The position numbers were made by a program, and so were the translations under genes. A DNA stretch of 64,000 nt, taken from assembly GCA_031422315.1 (NCBI GenBank), contig JANOQN010000068.1, positions 62,001-126,000 of the forward strand. Reading direction: 5' to 3'. Below are positions 17,526 through 26,444 of the stretch, piece by piece. Position 1 is the stretch's first letter. The number at the start of each line of letters is the position of its first letter. Under the pieces are notes generated by a model. The model did not search any database. It was not told the DNA's origin and was given only the letters and a program-made list of their open reading frames with translations. This DNA comes from JANNYA01 sp031422315 (GTDB taxonomy: Bacteria > Pseudomonadota > Gammaproteobacteria > Xanthomonadales > SZUA-5).

Positions 17526-18527
17526 CTATGTGGAGCCTTGTTTTAGCCTGCGCTTCGACAATTGCGCGGCCAGCTCAATCGCAGCAAAAAAGCTGCTGGA
17601 TTCTGCAAGCGCCTTGCCTGCTAAATCCAACGCGGTGCCGTGATCGACGCTAGTGCGGATAAACGGCAGGCCAAGCGTGATATTGACAGCTTCGCCAAAG
17701 CCTTGTGCTTTGAGCACCGGCAGGCCCTGATCGTGATACATCGCCAGCATGACATCGACTTCTTTCAAGCGCGCTGGAATGAATGCGGTATCGGCAGGCC
17801 ATGGGCCGTGTAGCGTCAAACCCTGCGCGCGTAGTTCGTCTAAAACCGGAATGATAGTGTCGATTTCCTCGCTGCCTAAATGGCCGCCTTCACCGGCATG
17901 CGGGTTAAGTCCAAGCACGCCGATGCGGGGAGCTTCGATGCCAAAATCGCGTTTCAACGCGCTGTGAATCACCAAGATGCATTCTCGCAATTTCGCCTTG
18001 GTAAGCTCGAACGGCACACGCCGCAGCGGCAAATGCGTGGTGGCTAGTGCGACGCGCAAGTTAGGCGTGGCGAGCAGCATCACTACCGGTGCGCCGCCGG
18101 CAATTTGCTGTAGATATTCGGTGTGGCCACTAAACGGCACGCCAGCGTCATTGATCACGCCTTTGTGCAGTGGGCCTGTTACTAGCGCATCAAATTCCCC
18201 GCTGATGCAGCCGGCGGCTGCTCTTGTCAAAACGTTCAAAACATAATGCGCGTTGGATTGGCGTAAAAATCCAAACTCATTTGCCTGTGCAAGCTTGCTT
18301 GGCACGAAACGCAATTGCCCAGCAAAAGTGGCCGCTGGCTCTGCCAATGCGTCAAAGCGCAGCAATTTCAATGGCGTACGAATAACATGTGCGGCGGCTT
18401 CAAATAGCTCAGGATCACCCACTGCAATCAGCTCAACATCAGCGAATCCGCGCGCTGCGGCTGCGGCGACTAATTCCGGGCCAATCCCGGCTGGCTCACC
18501 CGCGCTGAGTACAATTCGTATTACCAT
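17526..18527 (-). CDS. pdxA: 4-hydroxythreonine-4-phosphate dehydrogenase
   Basis: This 333-aa enzyme oxidises 4-phosphohydroxy-L-threonine in the DXP-dependent vitamin B6 pathway. Signatures are SAGEPAGIGPEL at the start, VTGPLHKGVINDAG, FSGHTEYL, LGLNPHAGEGG, YHDQGLPVLKAQGFGEAVNITLGLPFIRTSVDHGTA, with conserved metal-binding His residues. ATG 18527 with AAGG upstream is preferred over 18548. In many gammaproteobacteria pdxA sits between surA and ksgA; here it stands alone, divergent from an alkyltransferase-like gene. Confidence 0.95.
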   Translation of the reverse strand: MVIRIVLSAGEPAGIGPELVAAAAARGFADVELIAVGDPELFEAAAHVIRTPLKLLRFDALAEPAATFAGQLRFVPSKLAQANEFGFLRQSNAHYVLNVLTRAAAGCISGEFDALVTGPLHKGVINDAGVPFSGHTEYLQQIAGGAPVVMLLATPNLRVALATTHLPLRRVPFELTKAKLRECILVIHSALKRDFGIEAPRIGVLGLNPHAGEGGHLGSEEIDTIIPVLDELRAQGLTLHGPWPADTAFIPARLKEVDVMLAMYHDQGLPVLKAQGFGEAVNITLGLPFIRTSVDHGTALDLAGKALAESSSFFAAIELAAQLSKRRLKQGST

Positions 18528-18563
18528 TAGGTGCAGCCTTAAGCGCAAAGAGTATTCGGAAGT

Positions 18564-18974
18564 ATGCCAAAAATAGAACTCGAAGCTAACGCGCTGCCGC
18601 CAAAAATTACCGCAACGCCAGACGGCAACACGAATGATGTATCGGCGAAAATCCTTGCAGCGGTTAGCTTGATTCCGATAGGTTTTGTCAGCAGCTATCG
18701 TAGTGTTGCCGCACGCGCGGGTTTGCCGGGCCGTGCGCGATTGGTCGCGCGCACGCTAAAGCTTGCGGATGATGCCAATTTGCCTTGGCACCGCGTAATT
18801 CGCGCTGATGGCAGCTGTGCGGTGCCGGGCCAGCAGGCGCTGTTGGAGGCGGAAGGTGTGCGCTTTCGACGCATGCGATATCGAGAGGCGCGTGTTGAAT
18901 CGGAGTTTATTTGGAAGGGTAGGGTGCAAATCCAAACACCGCAGGCGCTAGATCAGTTTTTGTGGCAGTTGTAA
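18564..18974 (+). CDS. Alkyltransferase-like (MGMT-family) DNA-binding protein
   Basis: This 136-aa protein is homologous to the C-terminal domain of O6-alkylguanine-DNA alkyltransferase: LIPIGFVSSYRSVAARAGLPGRARLVARTL, then PWHRVIRADG. True transferases have PCHRV; the reactive Cys is Trp here. That is the hallmark of Atl1/eAtl proteins, which bind O6-alkylguanine and pass it to nucleotide excision repair rather than repairing it directly. It is divergent from pdxA with a 36-bp gap. Confidence 0.85.
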   Translation: MPKIELEANALPPKITATPDGNTNDVSAKILAAVSLIPIGFVSSYRSVAARAGLPGRARLVARTLKLADDANLPWHRVIRADGSCAVPGQQALLEAEGVRFRRMRYREARVESEFIWKGRVQIQTPQALDQFLWQL

Positions 18975-19009
18975 TCGAAATCGCGATGCTCGCTTAGCGC
19001 TTTACGAAG

Positions 19010-19531
19010 TTACGATCTTGTAGTTAGCCCTGCCAGCATTTGCCTAATAAACGGTGCCTTGGCTTCGGTATAAGCCGCTTTATCGTCTTTATGCAAGCTG
19101 GCAAGCTCGAGCTTAAGCTGCGCATACGCCTTACGTTTTTTTGCATCAGCGCGCAGCAGCTCTCGAAACCCCAAATGTGCGTTCCAAATTTCTGAGCCCT
19201 TGCAAACCGCATGAACATGCACGCGTGCAAGCTCAGATTCTGACTTGACGAAATAGCGGCGCATCGGAATTTCTACTTCATATTTGGAAATGTACGCATA
19301 TCCAGCAGCCGCCAAATCCGGGATCGCCGCCTCAATGCGCGCTAACGAATGCGCGCCCACCAGCACATCAATCACCGGCTTAGCGCACATTCCTGGTACG
19401 GCTGTGCTGCCAATGTGCTCGATCTCGATGCTCGGTTCGGTAAATATCAGTCTCAGATGGCTTTGGATTGCAGCGAAGTTGATTGGCCAGGTTTTAGAGT
19501 AGGGGGCTATGTGGAATGTCATGTATGGCAC
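19010..19531 (-). CDS. GrpB/UPF0157 family protein
   Basis: This 173-aa nucleotidyltransferase-fold protein has the family signature IEHIGSTAVPGMCAKPVIDVLVG (residues about 37-58), PMRRYFVK, VHVHAVCKGSEIWNAHLGFRELLR and the C-terminal YTEAKAPFIRQML. GrpB proteins occur alone or fused to dephospho-CoA kinase; their reaction is not established. Confidence 0.88.
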   Translation of the reverse strand: MPYMTFHIAPYSKTWPINFAAIQSHLRLIFTEPSIEIEHIGSTAVPGMCAKPVIDVLVGAHSLARIEAAIPDLAAAGYAYISKYEVEIPMRRYFVKSESELARVHVHAVCKGSEIWNAHLGFRELLRADAKKRKAYAQLKLELASLHKDDKAAYTEAKAPFIRQMLAGLTTRS

Positions 19532-19637
19532 GCTCAGATGGATTAGTATTTCAGTGAAGTCTTTTGGTCAGGCTTCTTAGCAAGTCAGCGCAGGTAATCT
19601 GTAATTTTTAGTGAGGCGTCATCTTCGCTCGCAGCAC

Positions 19638-20876
19638 TCAACTCAGCACATAGCGCACCTCATGGGCTTCGGTTGGCAGTGCAACGTCCCAGCGATAAAG
19701 CAGCGATAGCAACGCGCTATTGGGCAAACTGGAGTCACGTTTTTGATTGCGGGCAAGCAGCTGCGGCTCCGGCTGTTCCAGATAGACGATGGTGCTGCGG
19801 GCACGATAAGCGTGCAGCAGATCCAGCGTTTTTGATCGCATAGCGCGGCTCAAGTGGGTGGCGTTCCAAACGAACGGCGCGCCTTCGCGCAGCAGGGCTT
19901 TAGCTTTGTCTTTCGCGAAATGCGAGGCCATGCCGTCGTTCTGCCCGTGCCTTAAGCCTAGCTCCTCGCGGGCATCGTCGAAGCTCACTACCGGAAGCTT
20001 GCTGGCATGCGTGCTAACCCAGTAATCCTTACCTGATGCGGGCAGGCCGCTCATAACAATCACCTCGCTGCCCGGTTCTCGAAAGTAGCTCGACTGCGGA
20101 TCAATACATTCGCCTGCGCAATAGCGGAGCCGAGTAAATTCGTCAGCAAAAGGGTAGGGCGCGCCATAGCAGCCCTCAATGCTGGCAAGCTCGCGGAATA
20201 ATTCAATATCATCCAGCACGCTTTGCTTGTCGTGATAGTGTCGACCGATCATATCGGCCTCGGCTAACGCGGCTAAGTGAACTAGATTCAATTCGTGCGA
20301 GAGCTTACGAACAATAAATTCTGGCGGGTGCCCGGCGCGGTTATTTTTTAGCGCAAAAAACGGCAGCTGATGTACGGATATGAGTCGGCAAATGGCTTCA
20401 CGCGTCTCGAACGGTACACCCGCCCGCCACAGTAAAATACGGGCATCAATCGCACCGCGCGCCGAATGCCCAGGCTGACTAATGCGCCCGCTGACGAGGT
20501 CAACCTCGGTGGTGGCCGGTTTAGCAATATCGTGCAGCAAGCAGGCGAAGAACAACACGAAGCGATCAGCTATATTTGCCGCACGCCAAGTTGCCGAAGC
20601 AAGCATGGCGTGCAGTACCATTTTTGTGTGCGTCCAGACATCGCCTTCCGCATGGAAGATCGGGTCTTGCGGCGTGCGCTGCAATTTTTCAAGATCGCAT
20701 ATCGCCTCTAGGCAGCTTGCCCAATCAGGCGTGCAGCCATCTTTCGGTATGAGCTGATCCAGCGTCATGCCCTTTTTAGCGCGCAGCCGATTGCTGCCTT
20801 TTAAGCTCGCTAAATTATCCGGTAGTAGCAGTGCTGCGTGTGCGCTTGTAGCGTTTTTATCAGGTTGATGCGTCAT
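19638..20876 (-). CDS. HD-Pnk-like RNA end-healing enzyme: HD phosphohydrolase + polynucleotide 5'-kinase
   Basis: This 412-aa bifunctional protein starts at ATG 20876. Residues about 75-215 form an HD domain (H83, H115-D116 in LLHDIAKP, D208). Residues about 272-412 are a T4 Pnkp-like kinase: P-loop GLPASGKD (277-284), VSFDD (D300) and a lid Arg region (ARNQKRDSS). This order matches Runella HD-Pnk, in which the HD part removes 2',3'-phosphates and the kinase adds a 5'-phosphate. It overlaps the upstream RNA ligase gene by 17 bp. The pair should heal and seal broken RNA (inference from family and linkage). Confidence 0.82.
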   Translation of the reverse strand: MTHQPDKNATSAHAALLLPDNLASLKGSNRLRAKKGMTLDQLIPKDGCTPDWASCLEAICDLEKLQRTPQDPIFHAEGDVWTHTKMVLHAMLASATWRAANIADRFVLFFACLLHDIAKPATTEVDLVSGRISQPGHSARGAIDARILLWRAGVPFETREAICRLISVHQLPFFALKNNRAGHPPEFIVRKLSHELNLVHLAALAEADMIGRHYHDKQSVLDDIELFRELASIEGCYGAPYPFADEFTRLRYCAGECIDPQSSYFREPGSEVIVMSGLPASGKDYWVSTHASKLPVVSFDDAREELGLRHGQNDGMASHFAKDKAKALLREGAPFVWNATHLSRAMRSKTLDLLHAYRARSTIVYLEQPEPQLLARNQKRDSSLPNSALLSLLYRWDVALPTEAHEVRYVLS

Positions 20877-21735
20877 GGCTTCCTCGTCGCCCGTCTTGCC
20901 AGTGATGGCTGAGCTTAGGGCTGTAAATGTCGACGCCATTCGCCAATAAATTGGGAATAAAGGGCTGCTCGGCATGGTGCGTGTTGCTTTCTAAGATCGA
21001 CTGCACAAAATCGGCGCGCACCCATTTGTAGCGCGCCACCGTTTGCTCATCGTCCTCGCATTTAATGTAAATCCCTTCGGCTAAATCGGAGTGATTAATC
21101 ATTTGATTAGCGCGATCTATATCTAAATTTTCCCGCGCAACCGTCTGCGCAAACGCGGTGCGCCAATCGCTGGTTCGGGCTTGTGAGGCTTGAATCATGG
21201 CGATTAAATCCGCTAGCCGCTTGGGTGCTATGCCTTGATAAAGTATCGGCACACCCAGCACGGGTGCGTTTGCAAGCAGGCGTTCCCGGGCAGGCGTTGA
21301 TAGAAAAATTTCGCGCGATCGATCCCAAATGTCAAACTCGCAAAAATAGTGCGGCAGCGCATCGTAGTAAACCGAGTGCAGCTTGTGCATCCACTCGCCG
21401 AACATCAAATAGCGATCCTCCAGGCAGTTCAACAACGCCGCTTCATGTGCAGCTGCCCAATGCTTGTATAGATTGAACTGGCGCTCACGGCCGCCGCCCA
21501 CCAGATAGTGCCCACGGCTTTGCAGCAGAAGTGTGCCACCCGCACTAAACGATAGCCCGGCGTTGCCGCCATCGAGCTTTTCTTCAACCACAATATGTCT
21601 CCCAGCAAGCGCTGAGTAAGGCACATGATTGCTGTCCTCATCACCATGCTGAAGGCGTGAGCCTTCTAGGTGCGGCGTGCGAGGGTATTTTATTATCGTG
21701 AGGTTCTTAATCTCATCATTTTTCAAGTTTTTCAT
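20860..21735 (-). CDS. ATP-dependent RNA ligase (Rnl family)
   Basis: This 291-aa protein carries the nucleotidyltransferase motifs of RNA ligases: motif I EEKLDGG with the AMP-accepting Lys53, LLQSRGHY, motif III-like YLMFGEWM, HYFCEFDIWD, motif IV EGIYIK and motif V RYKWVR. There is no separate OB domain, as in RNA ligases and unlike DNA ligases. It is the first gene of a two-gene unit with the HD-Pnk enzyme, so end healing and sealing are co-expressed. No RtcA, RtcB or RtcR is nearby. The subfamily (Rnl2-like or other) cannot be settled by eye. Confidence 0.8.
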   Translation of the reverse strand: MKNLKNDEIKNLTIIKYPRTPHLEGSRLQHGDEDSNHVPYSALAGRHIVVEEKLDGGNAGLSFSAGGTLLLQSRGHYLVGGGRERQFNLYKHWAAAHEAALLNCLEDRYLMFGEWMHKLHSVYYDALPHYFCEFDIWDRSREIFLSTPARERLLANAPVLGVPILYQGIAPKRLADLIAMIQASQARTSDWRTAFAQTVARENLDIDRANQMINHSDLAEGIYIKCEDDEQTVARYKWVRADFVQSILESNTHHAEQPFIPNLLANGVDIYSPKLSHHWQDGRRGSHDAST

Positions 21736-22165
21736 AAGTCGCGCTCTGAAAGGTATCAGGGCCGACGCTACCGTGGCGAAGCAATCAGCTTTGCATTTTA
21801 AACGGGGTGACAGGCATAGTGCATGTTTGATTTCTAGCTTGCCCCAAGGCGATTGCTGCCTCGGGCTCCAGTAACGGAGTACACGTCGGCGATTAGTAGG
21901 TGATGACGATGCAGGACATGATGAGTTTCCGTTTCAGTGCGTAGAGCACGTTTTGAATTTTGAGCGCGCAAATTAACGCTGATAGAAAATTTAAGCAAGT
22001 GCGTCCGTGTAAATTCGCTCAAGAGTATTTGCACTAGAAAATCTGCAATTGCAGCAAAACTTTTTTGCAAGACCAACTAGTTGTCAAGCCATTAGAGTTT
22101 GAGCGGCAATTCAGTGCAGTCTTTCTATCTGAGCTCACCATCCTACAACTCATAAAGGTCAATCT
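21736..22165. other. 430-bp spacer between RNA ligase and lipase genes
   Basis: This divergent spacer should hold promoters for both the RNA-repair unit and the lipase. No sigma-54 -24/-12 element (as for rtc operons), tRNA, repeat or small gene could be supported. Confidence 0.4.
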
Positions 22166-23128
22166 ATGTACGCCAATACTCGTAATTTTGCCGTTGCAGC
22201 TATCCTAAGCCTCAGCGCATCCACTGCCTTAGTTGCAGCAAGCACGGATAGTGTTTTTTTACTGCATGGTTATAACGACAAAGCCGATTCGTCAGGGCAA
22301 AATGATGCTTGGAACTGCCGCACCAACTGGGCGAATCAAACGGCAGTGCTGCGCGCATATGGTCACAGCGGTCGCATTCAATCCGTGGGCTACTACAGCG
22401 ATAACTCAAATTGCGATCGCAACTTAGCAAGCACGGTTTACACAAAAAACTTTTCCGGCAATATGCGTTTACAAAGCGCGCCCGCAAATCCAGCAGTGTT
22501 AACGCATAACACCAGCATGGTTCACGTTGCATATCGCTTTGCGTGGGCTGCTGCTAAAGAGCGAATTGACAACGGCGGAAAGCCAATACGCGTCATCTGC
22601 GATTCGCTAGGTGGTCTAGTGGTTCGCCAAGCGATCGCGATGGCTTCCGCAGGCAATCCAGATTTTCCGACGCTGGCTCAACTAAACATTACCGGTGTTT
22701 ATACCTACGGTACACCGTTTTACGGCACACCACTCGGCGGTTTTGGCAGCAACGGCACAACCCAAGGCAATGAAGCGAACACCAACTCGGCGTTTCTAAA
22801 TAATTTGAATTCGGCGGCAATGACGCGCGTCGGTAGCGCACAGTGGTTCTCTATTTCATCCAACGCCATTTTCGGTGGTGATCGCTTTATAAGCGGCAAC
22901 AGCGCCTGTTGGTTACGTAGCGCGATTTGCATCCGCTACAGAAATCCTGCGTATACACATGGCGCGTACAAAGATGATCTGAACACTGCGAACATCAACA
23001 ACGCGTTTGAGTATCGTATGCCGGTTTTCGCCGAAGACTGGAATCAAGCAAGTGCAAATCGCCGTGCGCCGTTTGCCAATGCGCCTGGCGCAGCGGCTTA
23101 CGTTTCTGCGGCTATTCAATTGCGTTAA
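22166..23128 (+). CDS. Secreted lipase/esterase-like alpha/beta-hydrolase
   Basis: This 320-aa protein has a signal peptide (1-26) and a lipase fold: SVFLLHGYNDKAD gives the oxyanion His-Gly, and IRVICDSLGGLVVRQA contains the predicted nucleophile Ser147. The elbow is C-D-S-L-G instead of G-x-S-x-G, with Cys replacing the first Gly. Several Cys suggest disulfides. C-terminal HGAYKDDL may hold the catalytic His. It resembles PGAP1/lipase-class-2-like enzymes. A strong terminator follows. Confidence 0.72.
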   Translation: MYANTRNFAVAAILSLSASTALVAASTDSVFLLHGYNDKADSSGQNDAWNCRTNWANQTAVLRAYGHSGRIQSVGYYSDNSNCDRNLASTVYTKNFSGNMRLQSAPANPAVLTHNTSMVHVAYRFAWAAAKERIDNGGKPIRVICDSLGGLVVRQAIAMASAGNPDFPTLAQLNITGVYTYGTPFYGTPLGGFGSNGTTQGNEANTNSAFLNNLNSAAMTRVGSAQWFSISSNAIFGGDRFISGNSACWLRSAICIRYRNPAYTHGAYKDDLNTANINNAFEYRMPVFAEDWNQASANRRAPFANAPGAAAYVSAAIQLR

Positions 23129-23183
23129 TAGCTTGTTTGCCTTGGCAAACGAGAAAATCAAGTATTTGTTTGCGTAGGTGCAG

Positions 23184-23220
23184 AAACGCCTCGGCAACGA
23201 ATCTGTCGAGGCGTTTTTTT
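23184..23220 (+). terminator. Rho-independent terminator of the lipase gene
   Basis: AAACGCCTCG (23184-23193) pairs with CGAGGCGTTT (23207-23216) around a 13-nt loop, and the stem runs into seven T residues. It lies 55 bp after the lipase stop. Confidence 0.9.
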
Positions 23221-23340
23221 GCAACAGCTAGAAGTGCATTCGATATTTTAGCTTCCGAACCTAAAGCCCAATGAGGCGGTCAGGGCGGTTGTGAACCTTA
23301 AAGTAGAAATTTTCCAGCATATTCTTGCTGCTCGGTAGTA

Positions 23341-23859
23341 TCAGGAACAGGTACGCCGCGCGCTTCGCTGAGTAAGCACTTGGTTGTTGCCAAGTAAAAT
23401 CCACGCGCGTAAGCAGTTAAGCCCGTTTGCGCAAAGCGTGTCTTTAATATCTGATTCGATCGAATCAAGCAGCAACAAACCCTCTTCGCTTCGGCCCAAA
23501 TTGTGCAGTGCTTCTGCCCGGTTGATCAGTAAAATTCGCGCAATCGAACAATTTTCATAGCGTTCTATTAAATAGTCGGTGCAAGCGAGCGCCGCTTGGT
23601 AGCAGCCCGCAGTGATAAATTCGTTCACCACCAAATTTAGCAGATGGCCTTCAAGGCTTTCTGAGGTGCCTTCGCACTGAAGCTGTTTGACACTGCGTAA
23701 ACTGGCTGACGCCGCCAGTTCAAAGCGATGATCTCGAATGAACTTAACTGCCTCGGTCGCTTCGGACGGGCCGTGAAGAATTACCTTCCAGTCGAAACTA
23801 AGCGCGTCGTAAAAAATCGTCCAGCGCTGCTTTGCCCATTTCGATACCGCAGCTAGCAT
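23341..23859 (-). CDS. TPR-like helical protein of unknown function
   Basis: This 172-aa cytoplasmic protein has no signal peptide. The middle (LVVNEFITAGCYQAALACTDYLIERY, ARILLINRAEALHNLGRSEEGLLLLDSIE) has the helix spacing and small/aromatic pattern of tetratricopeptide repeats, suggesting protein-protein contacts. It lies just downstream of rsgA on the same strand with a 25-bp gap, so the two may be co-transcribed. The partner is unknown. Confidence 0.5.
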   Translation of the reverse strand: MLAAVSKWAKQRWTIFYDALSFDWKVILHGPSEATEAVKFIRDHRFELAASASLRSVKQLQCEGTSESLEGHLLNLVVNEFITAGCYQAALACTDYLIERYENCSIARILLINRAEALHNLGRSEEGLLLLDSIESDIKDTLCANGLNCLRAWILLGNNQVLTQRSARRTCS

Positions 23860-23884
23860 TTATTCGCCACAATCTTTTTGTTGT

Positions 23885-24943
23885 TCATCTGCGCATAGGC
23901 GGCTGTTTAAAACTACTGTAGCCGCCGGTGGCCCGGCTTCTGGCGCTGTTGCGTTCGGCGCTGAGTTTGTTATAGCTGCCAAGGCGATCTTCATCCAACG
24001 TTTCCGCTTCAATTGCGGCCCACACGGCGCAGCCTGGCTCTTGATCGTGATGACAATCTCGAAATTTGCACTGGGTGGCTAATTCGGCAATATCTTGAAA
24101 ACTATCGGCGTCTAAATCTTCACCACCAGTGAGCTTAATTTCACGCAGGCCCGGGCTATCAATCAAAAAAGCGCCCCAGGGCAGTTTCAGCAGCGCGCGA
24201 TGCACGGTGGTGTGGCGGCCGCGGCCGTCCGCTTCGCGTACTTCGCCGGTCGCCATAACCAACATATCAGCCAGCGTATTGCTTAAAGTGGATTTACCAG
24301 CGCCGGATGAGCCTAATAGAACTCCGGTTTCGCCGGTTTTTAGAATCTCACGAATGCGCAGCGCATCAGTGCTGGAGCGATTATCCAAAGCAAACACCGC
24401 ATCGGTTTTGAGGCGAGCGCGCAGCTCGCTGACGACTTCATCGGGCGCTGGGTGGCTGTCAGCTTTGCTCAAAATAACCGTGGCTTTGATGCCTGAGCTT
24501 TGAATCAGCGTCAAATAGCGCTCAATGCGCCGGGGCGAGTAGTCGCGATCTAATCCGCACACCAAAATCGCGCAGTCAATATTGGCTGCCAGCAATTGTT
24601 CGGCGTAGCGTTCGCCGGCGGCGGCGCGTTTAAGCACGCTCAATCGCGGCAAAACTTGCTCGACCACTAAGCTCTTGGTGCAGTACCAGACGAAATCACC
24701 GACCGCCACTTTGCCTTCGCCCCGTTTTAAGCGCGGATGCGTTTGCGCGTGCAACAGCTCAGTCGCGCTCAGCGCCAGCACCACGTGCGCGCGGTGCTGT
24801 TCGACGATTCGGGCGAGCGCTGCGCTTGCAAACGGCGCTTGCAGCGTTTTTTCATCGTAGCGATCACGAAAAAAACCAGGCAGCAGAAAATGGGTTAGCG
24901 GCGTATCGGTGTCGGCTTGGGGTTCTGGTGATTTAATCGTCAT
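23885..24943 (-). CDS. rsgA: Ribosome small-subunit-dependent GTPase A
   Basis: This 352-aa late 30S assembly factor has an N-terminal OB region, then a circularly permuted GTPase: LSKAD (G4) comes before GSSGAGKST (G1), the switch GRGRHTTVH, and DSPGLRE (G3). The C-terminal zinc knuckle is CKFRDCHHDQEPGC. All hallmarks of RsgA/YjeQ are present and length is normal. orn and psd, frequent neighbours elsewhere, are absent. Confidence 0.93.
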   Translation of the reverse strand: MTIKSPEPQADTDTPLTHFLLPGFFRDRYDEKTLQAPFASAALARIVEQHRAHVVLALSATELLHAQTHPRLKRGEGKVAVGDFVWYCTKSLVVEQVLPRLSVLKRAAAGERYAEQLLAANIDCAILVCGLDRDYSPRRIERYLTLIQSSGIKATVILSKADSHPAPDEVVSELRARLKTDAVFALDNRSSTDALRIREILKTGETGVLLGSSGAGKSTLSNTLADMLVMATGEVREADGRGRHTTVHRALLKLPWGAFLIDSPGLREIKLTGGEDLDADSFQDIAELATQCKFRDCHHDQEPGCAVWAAIEAETLDEDRLGSYNKLSAERNSARSRATGGYSSFKQPPMRR

Positions 24944-25076
24944 GGGGCAGCATCATAGTTCAGCGCAGGGTTTTTTCACGTCTAATCACGCGGTGCTTAC
25001 ATTTTTCGCGTGGCTTCGGTACAAGATCGCTGCATCGGTTATTAGGTCTGGCGGTTTCGGTCTTTTTGGGGGATTT

Positions 25077-25460
25077 ATGCTGGCAAAAATTGCGCTTGGC
25101 TTGGCAAGCTTAGGTTTTTTAGGTTTTGGCGCAGCGGCGCTAATGGCACCGGTGGCGGTCATGGCAGGTGCGGATTTGGTGCTGACTGATCCGCGTGCGA
25201 TTGTGGAAATCCGCGCTTTCTATGGCGGCCTAGAGTTAGCGTTGGGCGTATTACTGTTGTTTGCGTTTAAAGCTAGATATCAAGCTGTTGGATTAGTTTT
25301 AGGTTTTGCTAGTTATTTTGGGATTGCGCTCGCACGTGGGTTTAGCATGATGCTTGGCGGGGTTAGCTCGAATTTTTTGTTGTTCGCTTTAGTAACTGAG
25401 CTGGTGTTGGCCGGGCTTTGTGCGATTGCATGGTGGCGAATACGCGACGAGCAAGTTTGA
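25077..25460 (+). CDS. DUF4345-like four-helix membrane protein
   Basis: This 127-aa protein has four transmembrane helices (LAKIALGLASLGFLGFGAAALM; EIRAFYGGLELALGVLLLFAF; VGLVLGFASYFGIALARGFSMML; NFLLFALVTELVLAGLCAIAWW) with the conserved R-x-F-Y-G-G-L of DUF4345. ATG 25077 has GGGGGAT just upstream; longer in-frame versions would add non-homologous residues. Function unknown. Confidence 0.75.
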   Translation: MLAKIALGLASLGFLGFGAAALMAPVAVMAGADLVLTDPRAIVEIRAFYGGLELALGVLLLFAFKARYQAVGLVLGFASYFGIALARGFSMMLGGVSSNFLLFALVTELVLAGLCAIAWWRIRDEQV

Positions 25461-25467
25461 TTCAGGT

Positions 25468-26292
25468 TCAACCTTTATCCGTCAATCGCTTCAAATAGGC
25501 ATCGATATCAACTTCGACTTCTCTAGGTCGGCGATTTAATAAGTCTTGAATACGTTCAATCGGGGATTTTTTTACATCCGCCGTTGCGCCGGTCATTAAT
25601 ACTTTTCCGCCATCAAGCACGGTTATTTTGTCCGCGATTTTAAATGCACTATCCAATTCATGGGTGACGACCACAATTGTCATTCCCATAGCATCGCGAA
25701 GCCTTAAAATAAGCTCATCTAGTTCGGCGGAAACTACTGGATCTAAACCAGCTGACGGCTCGTCGAAAAATAACAACTTTGGGTCCATCACGATCGCACG
25801 CGCTAGCGCGGCGCGTTTAATCATGCCGCCAGAAAGCTGGCTTGGCATTAAATCTTGAAAGCCGCCTAGGCTGACGACTTCCAGTTTGAGCCTAGACATA
25901 ATTCGAATGGTGTTTTCATCCAGCTTAAAATGCTCACGCAGGGGCAGGGCGACGTTTTCACCCACCGTCATGGAGGTGAACAGCGCGCCGCTTTGAAAGC
26001 TGACGCCCATATCGCGCTTGAACGCTAACAGCGCTTTAGCGCTGAGCTGGTTGATATCTTTGCCGAGCAAGCGAATTTTGCCAGCCGCCGGTTGATGCAA
26101 ACCGAGCAAGTGCCGAAGTAGCGTTGATTTGCCGGAGCCGGAGCCGCCCATGATCACGCGTATCTCATGCGGCTGCACCACGAAATCAACGTTATCCAGA
26201 ATTTTTCGATGCCCAAAGTAAGTGGTTAAACCATGGACTTCGATGGCGGGTTCGGCTGAGCCGGGATTGTCTAGATTTGAGTCACTTTGCAT
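25468..26292 (-). CDS. ABC transporter ATPase, MlaF-like
   Basis: This 274-aa ATP-binding subunit has Walker A GGSGSGKST, signature LSGGMIKRAALARAI, Walker B LLFFDEPSAGLD and switch His THE. GGSGSGKSTLLRHLLG and the C-terminal NRRP segment fit the MlaF/MCE-associated class that drives phospholipid transport between membranes. The usual partners mlaE, mlaD, mlaC and mlaB are not adjacent, so it is an orphan here and may pair with a permease elsewhere. ATG 26292 is chosen; the upstream extension is not homologous. Confidence 0.85.
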   Translation of the reverse strand: MQSDSNLDNPGSAEPAIEVHGLTTYFGHRKILDNVDFVVQPHEIRVIMGGSGSGKSTLLRHLLGLHQPAAGKIRLLGKDINQLSAKALLAFKRDMGVSFQSGALFTSMTVGENVALPLREHFKLDENTIRIMSRLKLEVVSLGGFQDLMPSQLSGGMIKRAALARAIVMDPKLLFFDEPSAGLDPVVSAELDELILRLRDAMGMTIVVVTHELDSAFKIADKITVLDGGKVLMTGATADVKKSPIERIQDLLNRRPREVEVDIDAYLKRLTDKG

Positions 26293-26444
26293 GAGTGAAA
26301 GTATGCCGGAAAAGCACGTTGCAAAGCAGCTCCACAAACGAGCGGATTTCGCGCTTTTTGCCGGGCATCAATGCTTGGCACTGCCACTCGAGAACTTACA
26401 TTAAATATGTGTTCTAACGCTATGATTTATATAGAAAATATAGG

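Noticed and set aside
21736..22165. tRNA-like or sigma-54 promoter elements upstream of the RNA-repair unit
   Set aside because: No cloverleaf and no GG-N10-GC pair with the right context could be found by reading.
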